A stretch of DNA of 64,000 nucleotides from Pseudalkalibacillus berkeleyi (GCF_021608225.1 NZ_JAKIJS010000001.1:1550001-1614000); one strand, 5' to 3'. Shown: positions 6,969-14,590, numbered from the stretch's first letter. The notes: a model not told the origin generated them from the letters alone. Program-made: numbers and translations.

Positions 6969-8168
6969 ATGGATCCAGTGATTGGCCTGGATGTCGCAAA
7001 AGGAAAAAGCCAAGTTCAAGCCTTTTTACAAAAGAAGAACCCTTACAAGAAAAGCTTTGTCTTCGAGCACAATGTTTTAGGATTGCAGGATTTCTATCAG
7101 TTTTTTAAAGAAGTTGAAGAAGCTGCAGGACTACCTCCGGCAGTCGTTTTTGAATCGACAGGTCATTACCATGAACCAGTGCTACAGTTCTTGGAGGAAC
7201 GTGGTATTGTTTATTATTTGATTAATCCAGTTATTTCTCATGAAGCAAAGAAAATGAGTTTAAGAAAGGTAAAGACGGATGCCATCGACGCATTTCGGCT
7301 GGGAGAACTTTATTATCTATATGATGATCTTCAGCCCTTTCAGAAGAAGACAATTGAGCATATGAATTTACGTAATTTAACACGTCAACATGACGCTCTC
7401 ACGGAAAGCTATGTAAAAATCAAACTTCAATTCCAGACGATTTTAGATCAAGTTTTCCCGGAGTTTAAAACCGTATTCGGAGCTTTGTATTCTCGGACTT
7501 CACTAACGACCTTACTCAACTATCAAACACCTCAAGGTGTTATGGGTGAGAGCGTTGAACAAATCGCTGAAGTTATTTTCAACCAGGGAGCTAAGCGCTC
7601 TTACAAATGGTCTTTAGAGAAAGCATATAAGCTTAAGGAAGCAGCCGAGAGAGATCCATTTAAGCGTAATCTTTATACAAGTCATATCGTTACTCTTACA
7701 ATGTACATTCAAATGCTTCTTCAACACCAAAGGCACCTATCAAAACTACTTCAGGAGATAGATGCCTTGGCTGATAAATTTGAAGATTATAAGATTATCC
7801 AATCAATTCCCGGTATAGGTGGAAAGATTGCGGCAACAATCATTTCCGAAATTGGGGAGATTGATCAGTTTACCCACGCGAAAAAGTTGGTAGCCTACGC
7901 TGGAGTCGACCCTAGTGTCCACGAATCCGGTAAGTTTAAAGCTACCATCAACCGGATTACAAAAAGAGGATCTTCTCGACTTAGACAAACACTTTATACA
8001 GCTGTACAGTGTGGTATAACAAAGAATCGAAATCCAAAGCTTAGATCTTACTATGATCAAAAGCGTGAAGAAGGTAAACCACATAAAGTAGCGATTATTG
8101 CTTGTGTAAACAAGCTAATTCATTGGATTTACGCAATTTTAAAACGTAAAGAGGCTTTTAAAGTCTAG
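6969..8168 (+). CDS. IS110-family DEDD transposase
   Basis: 399 residues. The N-terminal RuvC-like DEDD domain begins IGLDVAKGKSQVQAF (first catalytic Asp), with VFESTGHYHEPV supplying the Glu and VKTDAIDAFRLGEL the later acidic pair. The C-terminal Tnp20-type domain has IPGIGGKIAATIISEIG and LVAYAGVDPSVHESG, including the conserved Ser used for DNA joining in recently characterised IS110 recombinases. It acts with the bridge RNA encoded just upstream to insert a circular intermediate at a programmed target. AAAGGAG precedes the ATG. The reading frame is intact, so the element may be active. Confidence 0.95.
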   Translation: MDPVIGLDVAKGKSQVQAFLQKKNPYKKSFVFEHNVLGLQDFYQFFKEVEEAAGLPPAVVFESTGHYHEPVLQFLEERGIVYYLINPVISHEAKKMSLRKVKTDAIDAFRLGELYYLYDDLQPFQKKTIEHMNLRNLTRQHDALTESYVKIKLQFQTILDQVFPEFKTVFGALYSRTSLTTLLNYQTPQGVMGESVEQIAEVIFNQGAKRSYKWSLEKAYKLKEAAERDPFKRNLYTSHIVTLTMYIQMLLQHQRHLSKLLQEIDALADKFEDYKIIQSIPGIGGKIAATIISEIGEIDQFTHAKKLVAYAGVDPSVHESGKFKATINRITKRGSSRLRQTLYTAVQCGITKNRNPKLRSYYDQKREEGKPHKVAIIACVNKLIHWIYAILKRKEAFKV

Positions 8169-8223
8169 TAATCTCCAACAAAATACATATATTACAATAA
8201 CTTCAATAAATAATACTTGAAGC

Positions 8224-8562
8224 TTATTTGGTATGTTCAATTTTATTGTAACATGACTTATTTAGCTTTTTTAGTCCAACCTCTTGACCTTCTATTAGCT
8301 GGTATTGTGGAGTACCATTTTGTTTAGTTACAGGTTTTAAAGAATATATAGATATCACAATACTGAACATTAAAAGTACGTAATATATGAAGATTAAACT
8401 CTTCTCATTTCCCCAAAAACCAAGGAATCCGATATATTGATGATTTATTAATAATACAAACAATAAAATTAAAAGTGGGTATTTTCGATGTGAGATTAAT
8501 AAGATTAATGCAATTATATTTATGAAAACACCACCCATTCCAATTATCATATGGAAATTCAT
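8224..8562 (-). CDS. Small multi-helix membrane protein
   Basis: 112 residues with three hydrophobic helices: about 6-23 (IIGMGGVFINIIALILLI), 28-48 and 56-73, followed by a polar C-terminal tail ending KSCYNKIEHTK. No family recognised. The ATG follows GGAGGGGTGTT. Its 3' junction repeat is the one split by the IS110 element, so the element has separated this gene from its terminator hairpin. Function unknown. Confidence 0.6.
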   Translation of the reverse strand: MNFHMIIGMGGVFINIIALILLISHRKYPLLILLFVLLINHQYIGFLGFWGNEKSLIFIYYVLLMFSIVISIYSLKPVTKQNGTPQYQLIEGQEVGLKKLNKSCYNKIEHTK

Positions 8563-8599
8563 AACACCCCTCCCATTCTAGAAGATTTTTAATAACCGT

Positions 8600-8648
8600 G
8601 TAACCGTGTGGTTGTTCTAATTCACCAAATGCCCCCTTTTCTTGAATA
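8600..8648. repeat. Junction repeat 9
   Basis: Right core GCCCCCTTTTCTTGAA (8631-8646) preceded by a short, imperfect stem TGGT/ACCA. The gene 8657 stops 9 bases beyond the core. Confidence 0.75.
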
Positions 8649-8656
8649 TCGCCATT

Positions 8657-8993
8657 TTATAAAGTGTGTAAATTTTCAATAGTAAAAGATAAAACGTTAT
8701 TGTTTTTATCTATGATTGCTTCACAAGCCAACGTTAAGTCGCTTTCTTCATCATCAATCCAAAGTTCAAACTCCAAAGCAAAACCAGAACCATCTTCATA
8801 CTCATAAAACTCTACATTTTCAAAAGCTCTTTCAGGGGGAATGGTTAAAGAATCCCAATAGCTTAATTCCTCTTTAATGTCATCCAGTTGTATGTCTTTT
8901 CCTAATCTTTCTTTTATACTTTCAAAGTCATTATTTGCTAAGTCTATAACTATATTTTTTAGCAACTCCAGTAATTGTTTTTTTTATATCCAT
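8657..8993 (-). CDS. Small acidic protein, DUF7668-like, with a possible poly-A frameshift at its start
   Basis: The long frame (to 8965) begins at a TTG with a badly placed GGAG and reads LKNIVIDLANNDFESIKERLGK, then an acidic body with YEYEDGSGFALEFELWIDDEES and a C-terminus ending ENLHTL. Upstream is an ATG at 8991-8993 reading MDIKK; removing one A from the run of eight (8978-8985) joins it to the frame as MDIKKQLLELLKNIVIDL, a plausible amphipathic N-terminus. The protein resembles the small DUF7668 family of unknown function, though this is tentative. It may be a slippage-dependent gene, a fresh mutation or a read error. Confidence 0.6.
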
Positions 8994-9030
8994 ATCTTCG
9001 CCACTTTCTTTAATTAACTTTTACTACTTT

Positions 9031-9113
9031 TACTCCAGAATCCTGCCCATCAGTAAGATATTAAACAAAAAGATCGTTAATCCTTTATTAGATCAACGCC
9101 CCCTTAAACAAAA
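9031..9113. repeat. Junction repeat 10, complete, hairpin class 1
   Basis: Left core AGAATCCTGCCCATCAGT, spacer GATATTAAACAAAAAGA, stem CGTT/AACG with class-1 loop AATCCTTTATTAGATC, right core GCCCCCTTAAACAAAAC. It is almost identical to the copy at 35007. In the minus direction the hairpin is followed by TCTTTTTG, a terminator T-run. Confidence 0.9.
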
Positions 9114-9218
9114 CTACGGGCTAATTCAATTCTTTTTAAATGCTACCGATTGGGGTAGATACATTATTCTTAATCATTTCTTTGGAGTTTTAAAGTTCAT
9201 ACTAAACTCCCCAGCTTA

Positions 9219-9794
9219 TTATTTTTCATTTAACATTGAAAACTTTCGATATGCTTTATAGAAACTGCTACCAAAAAAAACAACCATAAATGCGGGAAAC
9301 AACTTTAAAAGAACAAATGGAGTTTCAAATAAAAATGCTTTCCAGAATAATGTGCCATTCATACTCCAAAGACCTTCAAAATATAATCCCGAAAATCCAT
9401 GATCCTTGTAAAGCATATAAGAAAAAGACAAACACAACATACCCAACACAAATGAATAACTCATTAATCTTTTATAATAATTACTCTTTGATTGGCGGTC
9501 CGAGAAGATTTCATTTTGATCATCATCTTCTTTTTGCCAATACCGTATTCCCCCCAGCCAGTGCCCCTTTATATAACTCCAACCAAAATCTTCATATATC
9601 CCTTTGTATTCCTCGAACTTGTCCTTTGGTAAATAATCTTGATAATCAAGTCGCATAACATATCTTTTTTCAGTTTTTTTGAAAGTGTAAATTCCTAATC
9701 CACTAATATTTGTACAGTGATAGCCTTTTTGTAATTGCTCGTTCAGCCATTGCTCTTCTTTTTCAATATTGAAAAACATGTTAAACTTCTTCAT
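9219..9794 (-). CDS. DUF2812 membrane protein
   Basis: 191 residues from ATG 9792-9794 (behind GGAAGTGA; another ATG lies six codons upstream). The N-terminal cytoplasmic part, MKKFNMFFNIEKEEQWLNEQ followed by KGYHCTNISGLGIYTF and RYVMRLDYQDY, is the DUF2812 pattern. Two transmembrane helices follow (about 115-135 and 160-180). DUF2812 proteins are usually encoded next to a PadR regulator, as here: it overlaps the end of the upstream padR-like gene by 14 bases. They are probably membrane effectors repressed by their PadR partner. Confidence 0.88.
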   Translation of the reverse strand: MKKFNMFFNIEKEEQWLNEQLQKGYHCTNISGLGIYTFKKTEKRYVMRLDYQDYLPKDKFEEYKGIYEDFGWSYIKGHWLGGIRYWQKEDDDQNEIFSDRQSKSNYYKRLMSYSFVLGMLCLSFSYMLYKDHGFSGLYFEGLWSMNGTLFWKAFLFETPFVLLKLFPAFMVVFFGSSFYKAYRKFSMLNEK

Positions 9795-10098
9795 TTGATT
9801 CACTTCCTTCATACAATGATAAGATATGAGATAGCCTTTCCTGTTCCATTTTCAAAATGGCGCTTCCTTCTGTAGTTATCAAATAAATTTTTCTCCGACC
9901 CGAATTTCCAACAGGTTCAATCCAACCATGTTTACTTAGATTTTCAACTGCACCATATAATGTACCAGCTGCTAAAACAACAGTCCCATTACTCATTTCT
10001 TCTATCTTTTGCATTACGGCATAGCCGTGGAGTGGCTCACGTAGGGCTAATAAAATATAATGCATGGTTTCAGACAATGGCAATAATTTATGTTTCAT
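9781..10098 (-). CDS. PadR-family transcriptional regulator
   Basis: 105 residues from ATG 10096-10098, well placed after GGGGGGTGAGAGT; the longer frame to 10125 lacks such a site. It shows the PadR winged-helix core: SETMHYILLALREPLHGYAV, the recognition helix region GTLYGAVENLSKHGWIE, and wing SGRRKIYLITTEG. PadR proteins repress their own operon and respond to small ligands or envelope stress. It precedes and overlaps the DUF2812 gene. Three AGTTNAACT palindromes just upstream are likely operators. Confidence 0.92.
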   Translation of the reverse strand: MKHKLLPLSETMHYILLALREPLHGYAVMQKIEEMSNGTVVLAAGTLYGAVENLSKHGWIEPVGNSGRRKIYLITTEGSAILKMEQERLSHILSLYEGSESNEEV

Positions 10099-10118
10099 AC
10101 TCTCACCCCCCTTTATTA

Positions 10119-10166
10119 AGTTCAACTATACAGTTTAACTTTATAACAATTTAATACAGTTCAACT
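10119..10166 (-). promoter_or_regulatory. Probable PadR operators: three AGTTNAACT palindromes
   Basis: AGTTCAACT (10119-10127), AGTTTAACT (10132-10140) and AGTTCAACT (10158-10166) are three copies of one 9-bp palindrome with start-to-start distances of 13 and 26 bases, immediately upstream of the padR-like gene. The clustering and position support an autorepression site. The motif is not taken from a published consensus. Confidence 0.6.
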
Positions 10167-10241
10167 GAATAGTCAACAGCAATTTACATTCATCGAAGGA
10201 ACTTTTTAAGCAAAACCTTGATAATTAGGAAAAAATTTAAT

Positions 10242-10286
10242 CACAAAAAGCCGATTTCCTTTACGTTTGGAATTCGGCTTTTTGTG
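10242..10286. terminator. Strong bidirectional intrinsic terminator
   Basis: A perfect 13-bp stem CACAAAAAGCCGA (10242-10254) with TCGGCTTTTTGTG (10274-10286), flanked by A- and T-rich runs. It lies between the padR promoter region and the repeat at 10312. Confidence 0.85.
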
Positions 10287-10311
10287 TAATATTTTTCAAT
10301 TAAATGGCCCC

Positions 10312-10370
10312 TACATGGAAAACTGACACTTACTTCTTCAATAAGTGCCCCCTTAAGCGGAAGACTCGAT
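10312..10370. repeat. Junction repeat 11
   Basis: A left-core-like AATGGCCCCTACATGG, stem CACTTA/TAAGTG, right core GCCCCCTTAAGCGGAAGACTC. The GAAGACTC end repeats the outer arm seen in repeat 1. It lies 42 bases beyond the stop of the nucleotidyltransferase gene. Confidence 0.85.
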
Positions 10371-10411
10371 ATCAAGATAACTTTAGAGAAATAAACATAT
10401 TGGTTAATCAT

Positions 10412-11254
10412 TTAGAGGGGTAAATGCTTTATGTTTTGAGGGTTATTAACTTTCAGCCATTCCTCAGATTCTTGAATCATCCAATCGCCAAAACTATTCA
10501 GGTATGATAATAATTCCTCATTATTTAACGATGGATTAATTGCATAATTTAATGCAATTTTCATTTCTTCTTGTTTAGTAGGATAGTGTTTAGAGAATAA
10601 CTTGTAAGCTGGATAGAGATCTCTAGTGTATGTGTTTTCTTTCATAATAACGAAAGCTAAACCACACCTAACTATAATTTTCATAATCCATGTGCAGCAA
10701 TCTTGTATATCTTCTTGATCGTCATTTCCAATTAAATCATCTTTAGCCTGAAGAATTTGGGATCTTAAATTCACTATATGTTCATTTGCTAATTTATCGT
10801 CAGGTTTATAGTTTGGTAACACTAAACCTAAATTTTCTCCATAAAGACATACGCTGTATGTCTTTATCATAAACGAAACTATGCTAAAACTGTTGGTATC
10901 AGACACTTCTTCTAAAGAGTAAACTCCCGTTTCTACTCCATTAATAAAAGAAAAATTTTGTTCTGCTTGCTCTTCAATTACCTTGAGATTGTGACGTTCT
11001 TGTTTCTCTAAAGTGGACAGCGTTATAACAAGAATGTCTATATCAGAAACACCTTCAATACCTAGTCCCCTCGGTAAAGAACCTCTTAAGTATACACTGT
11101 GAATTTTTGTTGAAAGGCATGCCAATAACGATTCTAATATCGAGTTAACGGCATCTCTAAAATTTGAACCTATTTTGTTCAAGTTCGATTCATTCACAAT
11201 TATTCCTTGTTCATTGGTGATACAAGTAAAACCAATATCTTTAATCTGAGTCAT
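10412..11254 (-). CDS. Nucleotidyltransferase-fold protein
   Basis: 280 residues. The polymerase-beta-like nucleotidyltransferase signature is clear at about 57-76: LRGSLPRGLGIEGVSDIDIL, giving the GS motif and the DxD metal pair. The rest has no recognised domain, but a helical region at 180-280 resembles the accessory domain of aminoglycoside nucleotidyltransferase-type proteins. The reaction would transfer a nucleotide to a small molecule or macromolecule; substrate unknown. The ATG follows GAGGGAG. It is a single-gene unit in the array. Confidence 0.82.
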   Translation of the reverse strand: MTQIKDIGFTCITNEQGIIVNESNLNKIGSNFRDAVNSILESLLACLSTKIHSVYLRGSLPRGLGIEGVSDIDILVITLSTLEKQERHNLKVIEEQAEQNFSFINGVETGVYSLEEVSDTNSFSIVSFMIKTYSVCLYGENLGLVLPNYKPDDKLANEHIVNLRSQILQAKDDLIGNDDQEDIQDCCTWIMKIIVRCGLAFVIMKENTYTRDLYPAYKLFSKHYPTKQEEMKIALNYAINPSLNNEELLSYLNSFGDWMIQESEEWLKVNNPQNIKHLPL

Positions 11255-11294
11255 TTACTCCCTCGTTTCTTTAAAGTGATTATCAGGGAACTAA

Positions 11295-11342
11295 GGATTG
11301 ATGGTATTTATCTTCCATCTTCGCCCCCTTATCTTTAATATG
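11295..11342. repeat. Junction repeat 12
   Basis: Stem GATGG (11300-11304) and CCATC (11315-11319), then right core TCGCCCCCTTATCTTTAAT. It lies 9 bases past the stop of the 49-residue gene. Confidence 0.75.
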
Positions 11343-11350
11343 TAGCCGTA

Positions 11351-11500
11351 TTATTCTCGATTGCCATCATCTTTCAATAAGCTAATAATTTCTTGGTTTT
11401 GTTCTATTTGTTTATCAGAATTTATCTTTATAAGACGAATCCAGCGAATTGTAAAAATCATTAATACAATAAAAAGAACACTAAAAAATTCCACGGACAT
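11351..11500 (-). CDS. 49-residue single-helix membrane protein, DUF4083-like
   Basis: ATG at 11498-11500, stop at 11351-11353. It has an N-terminal hydrophobic helix (FFSVLFIVLMIFTIRWIRL), then a polar tail ending IEQNQEIISLLKDDGNRE. A short N-terminal membrane anchor followed by a coiled tail ending in a pattern like IIxLLK recalls the small DUF4083 family; this is tentative. The ribosome binding site is a GGGGG very close to the start. The junction repeat 9 bases beyond its stop supports it being a real unit. Confidence 0.6.
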   Translation of the reverse strand: MSVEFFSVLFIVLMIFTIRWIRLIKINSDKQIEQNQEIISLLKDDGNRE

Positions 11501-11570
11501 TACCCCCATTTATATTGAATCCAAGCTTGCCTAAATATATTTTAAATGATTTATATAGTATTGAAATTAC

Positions 11571-11600
11571 TTACATTAAAGCTCCCGTTTGTTGAACAGG
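11571..11600. repeat. Junction repeat 13, right core only
   Basis: TTAAAGCTCCCGTTTGTTGAA preserves the end of a right core (here split by one C-to-T change). A separate hairpin follows at 11603-11637. Confidence 0.5.
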
Positions 11601-11602
11601 TG

Positions 11603-11637
11603 AAAAGATCTCTGGTCTAAAATAGGCTAGAGATCTT
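11603..11637. terminator. Intrinsic terminator overlapping the end of the 98-residue gene
   Basis: AAAAGATCTCT pairs with AGAGATCTTCTT across a loop of about 14 bases. The stem overlaps the stop codon of the gene at 11627, so the gene carries its terminator in its last codons. Confidence 0.6.
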
Positions 11638-11923
11638 CTTCTTTTCTTTTATCAAATTTACTTTTTACAAATTTTCCAACATTCCATGTTACTAAGCCAA
11701 CGCCTAAAGCTCCAACCCCTAAAATTCCAAAACTTTTCGCTTCTTTAGAAGTAAAAGTATATCGTAAGCCCTCTGCTAAATGTGGTGTAGTATACCCAGA
11801 CCTTTTTAAGTCATTTACCTTGTCGGGTGACATCAAAATATCTTCGACATATTGATAACCTTTAGAAATGAGCTCTCGCCTTTCTTCATCTGTTATTAGT
11901 TTGCCGTTTTCTAACCTAGCCAT
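11627..11923 (-). CDS. 98-residue protein of unknown function with one membrane segment
   Basis: Starts MARLENGKLITDEERRELIS behind AGAGGTGAAAAT. The first 60 residues are charged and mostly helical. A glycine-rich hydrophobic segment at about 65-83 (SFGILGVGALGVGLVTW) could cross the membrane, followed by a basic tail (KSKFDKRKEEDL). No family recognised. It lies between a right-core remnant and the repeat at 12005. Confidence 0.6.
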   Translation of the reverse strand: MARLENGKLITDEERRELISKGYQYVEDILMSPDKVNDLKRSGYTTPHLAEGLRYTFTSKEAKSFGILGVGALGVGLVTWNVGKFVKSKFDKRKEEDL

Positions 11924-12004
11924 ATTTTCACCTCTTTTCGAGCAGATATTTATTAAATACGATACTTATCCGATTTAGTTTCAAAATACCTAATATCTCG
12001 AAAC

Positions 12005-12099
12005 TGAGTCTTCCCCAAACCTGCCCAGTTGTTGTATAAAGGAAAAGCTGGAGATCACCATATCGATTTTCAGCTCTCGCCTCCCTTTAATTGAATAAA
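12005..12099. repeat. Junction repeat 14, complete, hairpin class 2
   Basis: Outer arm GAGTCTTCC (12006-12014), left core AAACCTGCCCAGTT, stem AGCTGGAGATC/GATTTTCAGCT, right core GCCTCCCTTTAATTGAAT. With the copy at 13724 it brackets the only plus-strand unit of the array, and the two copies match at most positions. Confidence 0.9.
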
Positions 12100-12233
12100 A
12101 TATTATAAGTGATTTAATCAAATGAATATATAACTTTACTCTTTTAATAATGACTTCAAAATAACTCCATTTATTCCTCAAACTATTGTAAAATGGATAG
12201 TAATAACATTCATAAAGAAAATAGGTGTGAACT

Positions 12234-12938
12234 ATGATTGAAGATCGCGATTTAAGAACCTTTTCAATTTTTAAATCACAATTAAAAGCATTTTCACAAA
12301 TTAAAGGTTTCATTGATAAACAACCTGTGAATTCTGATGGGAAAATGATATTTCACAGAATTCACAGCATTGACGACGAGTATCTTGATATAGAACTTTA
12401 CTGGGAAACAACTAAGGACGTATTGACAGAAAAACTTGACGATTTTGGAGAAATTGAAATTGAAACTCAGACTGTGAGAACAGTTGTTAAAATTTCAGTT
12501 TTTGTATTCGCCAATTCACCATTCTTATTTATTTTTTTTAAACCTTACAGTTTATCTAGACAAGTACTCGCTATATTAGAGGATATATTTGCAGTGGATA
12601 TTGAACCTATACGATTAAATAACGATTTCTTTTATCAACTTTTGCTACAAAATAACTTTGGGGAAATCACACAAATTTCTTATCAATCTGATAGCCAGTC
12701 CCGCAAATATACTATCTCTGGTGTAATTAATAATACATTCGATTTTGATCAAATAAATCTGAGCAAAAATCGCATTACTAATATTACAATAGCTCTAAAC
12801 AGCCAAGCTAAAGCAAAGATCTCTAGCAATGGTAGAATAGCTCTGTATAATTCACCATACTATCAAGATATAAAAGAAGTTTTAAAGATTTTCATAAAGC
12901 TGATTAACAATTACAAGGGTTATGGAGGTATTTATTAA
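12234..12938 (+). CDS. Unknown 234-residue protein, first gene of an inverted two-gene unit
   Basis: A probably soluble protein without recognisable motif. It is rich in beta-strand-like alternation (KYTISGVINNTFDFDQINL), with a hydrophobic stretch around residue 87-102 (ISVFVFANSPFLFIFF) that might associate with a membrane. A weak AGGTG precedes the ATG. Its stop overlaps the start of the next gene by one base (TAATG), and a GGAGG inside its last codons serves that gene, so the two are translationally coupled. It runs on the plus strand, opposite to the array, between two class-2 repeats. Confidence 0.65.
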   Translation: MIEDRDLRTFSIFKSQLKAFSQIKGFIDKQPVNSDGKMIFHRIHSIDDEYLDIELYWETTKDVLTEKLDDFGEIEIETQTVRTVVKISVFVFANSPFLFIFFKPYSLSRQVLAILEDIFAVDIEPIRLNNDFFYQLLLQNNFGEITQISYQSDSQSRKYTISGVINNTFDFDQINLSKNRITNITIALNSQAKAKISSNGRIALYNSPYYQDIKEVLKIFIKLINNYKGYGGIY

Positions 12939-13546
12939 TGAAAGGAGGCTTTTTCCATAACTTTGCAGAAAGTAAAGCATTGATTGTTATTTCTAGCATA
13001 GCTTCTATAATTTCCCTAGTAATATCAATCATCAATGAATCATTTTTTTTATGGATTATTTTAACTATTAGTCTAACTACTTTGCTTTTCCTGATAAGAC
13101 TTGTTTTTATTAATTCTATCTTTATTAGTGAATTAGATACTGTCAATCTATATGTATTTGACTCAGCAATCGAGTTAGAAGCTACCGAAACTGATGATTA
13201 CATTTCAAATAACGACCTAATCATTGCTATACAAGCAAATATAGCACCAAAAACTTTCAATCAACAGCCACAAGGTGAAATGAAGATAAGTTTTCCATCT
13301 CAAATAAAAACAGATTTCTATTGGAGATCTGATATAATTAAGAAAACAAATGAAACGAATGATAGCTGTACCTTTTCCATCTCACTAAAATCAGGAATAA
13401 CTTTTATTTCAATGAGATCATTTCTGGTCAGGGAAGAACAATTCCAAGAGTTTCTTTCATCACGAAAATGTGTGGAAGTTCAATTTCAAACCGATATAAA
13501 TTCAACTTCTAAGAAAGAAACAATATTTATATCTACAGTAGGTTAA
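12938..13546 (+). CDS. Unknown two-helix membrane protein, partner of 12234
   Basis: 202 residues. Two adjacent transmembrane helices (about 10-31 and 34-56) place a C-terminal domain of about 145 residues on one side of the membrane, probably the cytoplasm. That domain shows beta-rich alternation but no known motif. It is coupled to the upstream gene by a one-base overlap, which suggests a complex of a membrane-anchored and a soluble protein. Candidates such as a defence or toxin-related pair are only speculation. Confidence 0.65.
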   Translation: MKGGFFHNFAESKALIVISSIASIISLVISIINESFFLWIILTISLTTLLFLIRLVFINSIFISELDTVNLYVFDSAIELEATETDDYISNNDLIIAIQANIAPKTFNQQPQGEMKISFPSQIKTDFYWRSDIIKKTNETNDSCTFSISLKSGITFISMRSFLVREEQFQEFLSSRKCVEVQFQTDINSTSKKETIFISTVG

Positions 13547-13552
13547 GGATAT

Positions 13553-13597
13553 AGAAAAAAGAGTCAATTACATCAAATGTATTTGAACTCTTTTTCT
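13553..13597 (+). terminator. Terminator of the inverted two-gene unit
   Basis: AGAAAAAAGAGT (13553-13564) pairs with ACTCTTTTTCT (about 13587-13597), giving a stem ending in a T-run on the plus strand, 10 bases after the stop of the second gene. Confidence 0.75.
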
Positions 13598-13679
13598 ACA
13601 CTTTATTATAAAATATACAACTTTTTATTAACCTACTTTAACATCCTTTCAAAAGTTTTAATCACTATCTTCTTCTTGT

Positions 13680-13810
13680 TCCAGAATCTGGCCCTATTAT
13701 GGATTAATTTTAGGAACCCCTTATTCAACAATCCTGCCCAGTTCTTGAATAAAGAGAAAGCTGGAGATCACCTATCGATCTTCAGCTCTTGCCCCCTTTA
13801 ATTGAATAAC
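13680..13810. repeat. Junction repeat 15, complete, hairpin class 2, with a second core in tandem
   Basis: Left core ACAATCCTGCCCAGTT, spacer CTTGAATAAAGAGA, stem AGCTGGAGATC/GATCTTCAGCT, right core GCCCCCTTTAATTGAAT. A further core-like segment CCAGAATCTGGCCC (13681-13694) lies just before it. This is the best-preserved class-2 copy. Confidence 0.9.
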
Positions 13811-13843
13811 GGACTCATTTTAAAAATTCGGAAACCTGTATTT

Positions 13844-14590
13844 TTATTGTTCTGTCAGTATTTCAGGTCCATTCTTAGTTATCGCCAAAGTATGCTCGTA
13901 CTGTGCAGACAATCTTTTATCAACCGTTCTTGCAGTCCATCCATTTGAATCCATTTTGCTATGCCATGTCCCCTCATTTAACATGGGCTCTATTGTAATA
14001 ACCATGCCTTCTTTTAATGCTCTTCCCTTACCCTGAACACCGAAATGAGGAATTTGTGGGTTTTCATGTAAAGTCGGTCCGATGCCGTGTCCTGTGAAAT
14101 CTCGGACTACTGAAAAGCCTTCATTTTCAGCATATGATTGAATTGCATAACCAATATCTCCAATTCTGTTTCCTGCAAATGCTTTTCCAATACCTTTATA
14201 TAAGGAATTTTTAGTTACTTCTAATAGACGATTAGCCGATTCGGATATATTTCCTACACCATATGTCCAAGCAGAATCAGCCAATCCCCCCTTTAGGTTA
14301 ACTACCATATCAATAGTTACTATATCCCCATCTTTGAGAATAGATTTCCGAGGGAAACCATGACAAATTTCATCGTTAATTGATGCACATGTAGCAAACT
14401 TATAACCCTGGTATCCCTTTTGTTCTGGAGTTGCTCCATATTTTTTTAAATATTCTTCTACAAAGTTATCTATTTCTAGGGTAGTAATACCTGGTTTAAT
14501 AATTTCGGCAATTTCTTGATGGCAAGATGCCAACAACTTTCCTGCTTCCTTCATTAAATTTATTTCTCTTTCTGTTTTTAAAGTTACCAA
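13844..14590 (-). CDS. map: Methionine aminopeptidase, type I
   Basis: 248 residues, normal length for a type I enzyme. It removes the initiator methionine from new proteins using two metal ions. The metal ligands are seen in order: D in VTIDMVVNLKGGLADSAW (two Asp), H in FTGHGIGPTLHENP, E in VITIEPMLNEG and the final E near QYEHTLAI. In Bacillaceae the housekeeping map gene sits in the ribosomal protein cluster, so this copy in the array is probably an extra, mobile paralogue. It starts at ATG with a weak AAGGAGAG site. Confidence 0.92.
   Translation of the reverse strand: MVTLKTEREINLMKEAGKLLASCHQEIAEIIKPGITTLEIDNFVEEYLKKYGATPEQKGYQGYKFATCASINDEICHGFPRKSILKDGDIVTIDMVVNLKGGLADSAWTYGVGNISESANRLLEVTKNSLYKGIGKAFAGNRIGDIGYAIQSYAENEGFSVVRDFTGHGIGPTLHENPQIPHFGVQGKGRALKEGMVITIEPMLNEGTWHSKMDSNGWTARTVDKRLSAQYEHTLAITKNGPEILTEQ

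Larger units (their letters stand above)
6725..8214 (+). mobile_element. IS110-family insertion sequence (IS110 group), about 1.49 kb
   Basis: The boundaries are inferred from the interrupted junction repeat rather than from inverted repeats, which this group lacks. The element has about 240 bases of structured non-coding DNA before the transposase gene and only about 46 after it, the arrangement of the IS110 group, as opposed to IS1111, which has the long non-coding end downstream. No target duplication is seen, as expected. It lies on the plus strand, opposite to neighbouring genes. Confidence 0.8.

Noticed and set aside
11990-12313. 107-codon minus-strand ORF
   Set aside because: It overlaps the start of the better supported plus-strand gene at 12234 and runs through a junction repeat.
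13577-13801. 74-codon plus-strand ORF
   Set aside because: It runs through the terminator loop and the class-2 repeat, and has no ribosome binding site.
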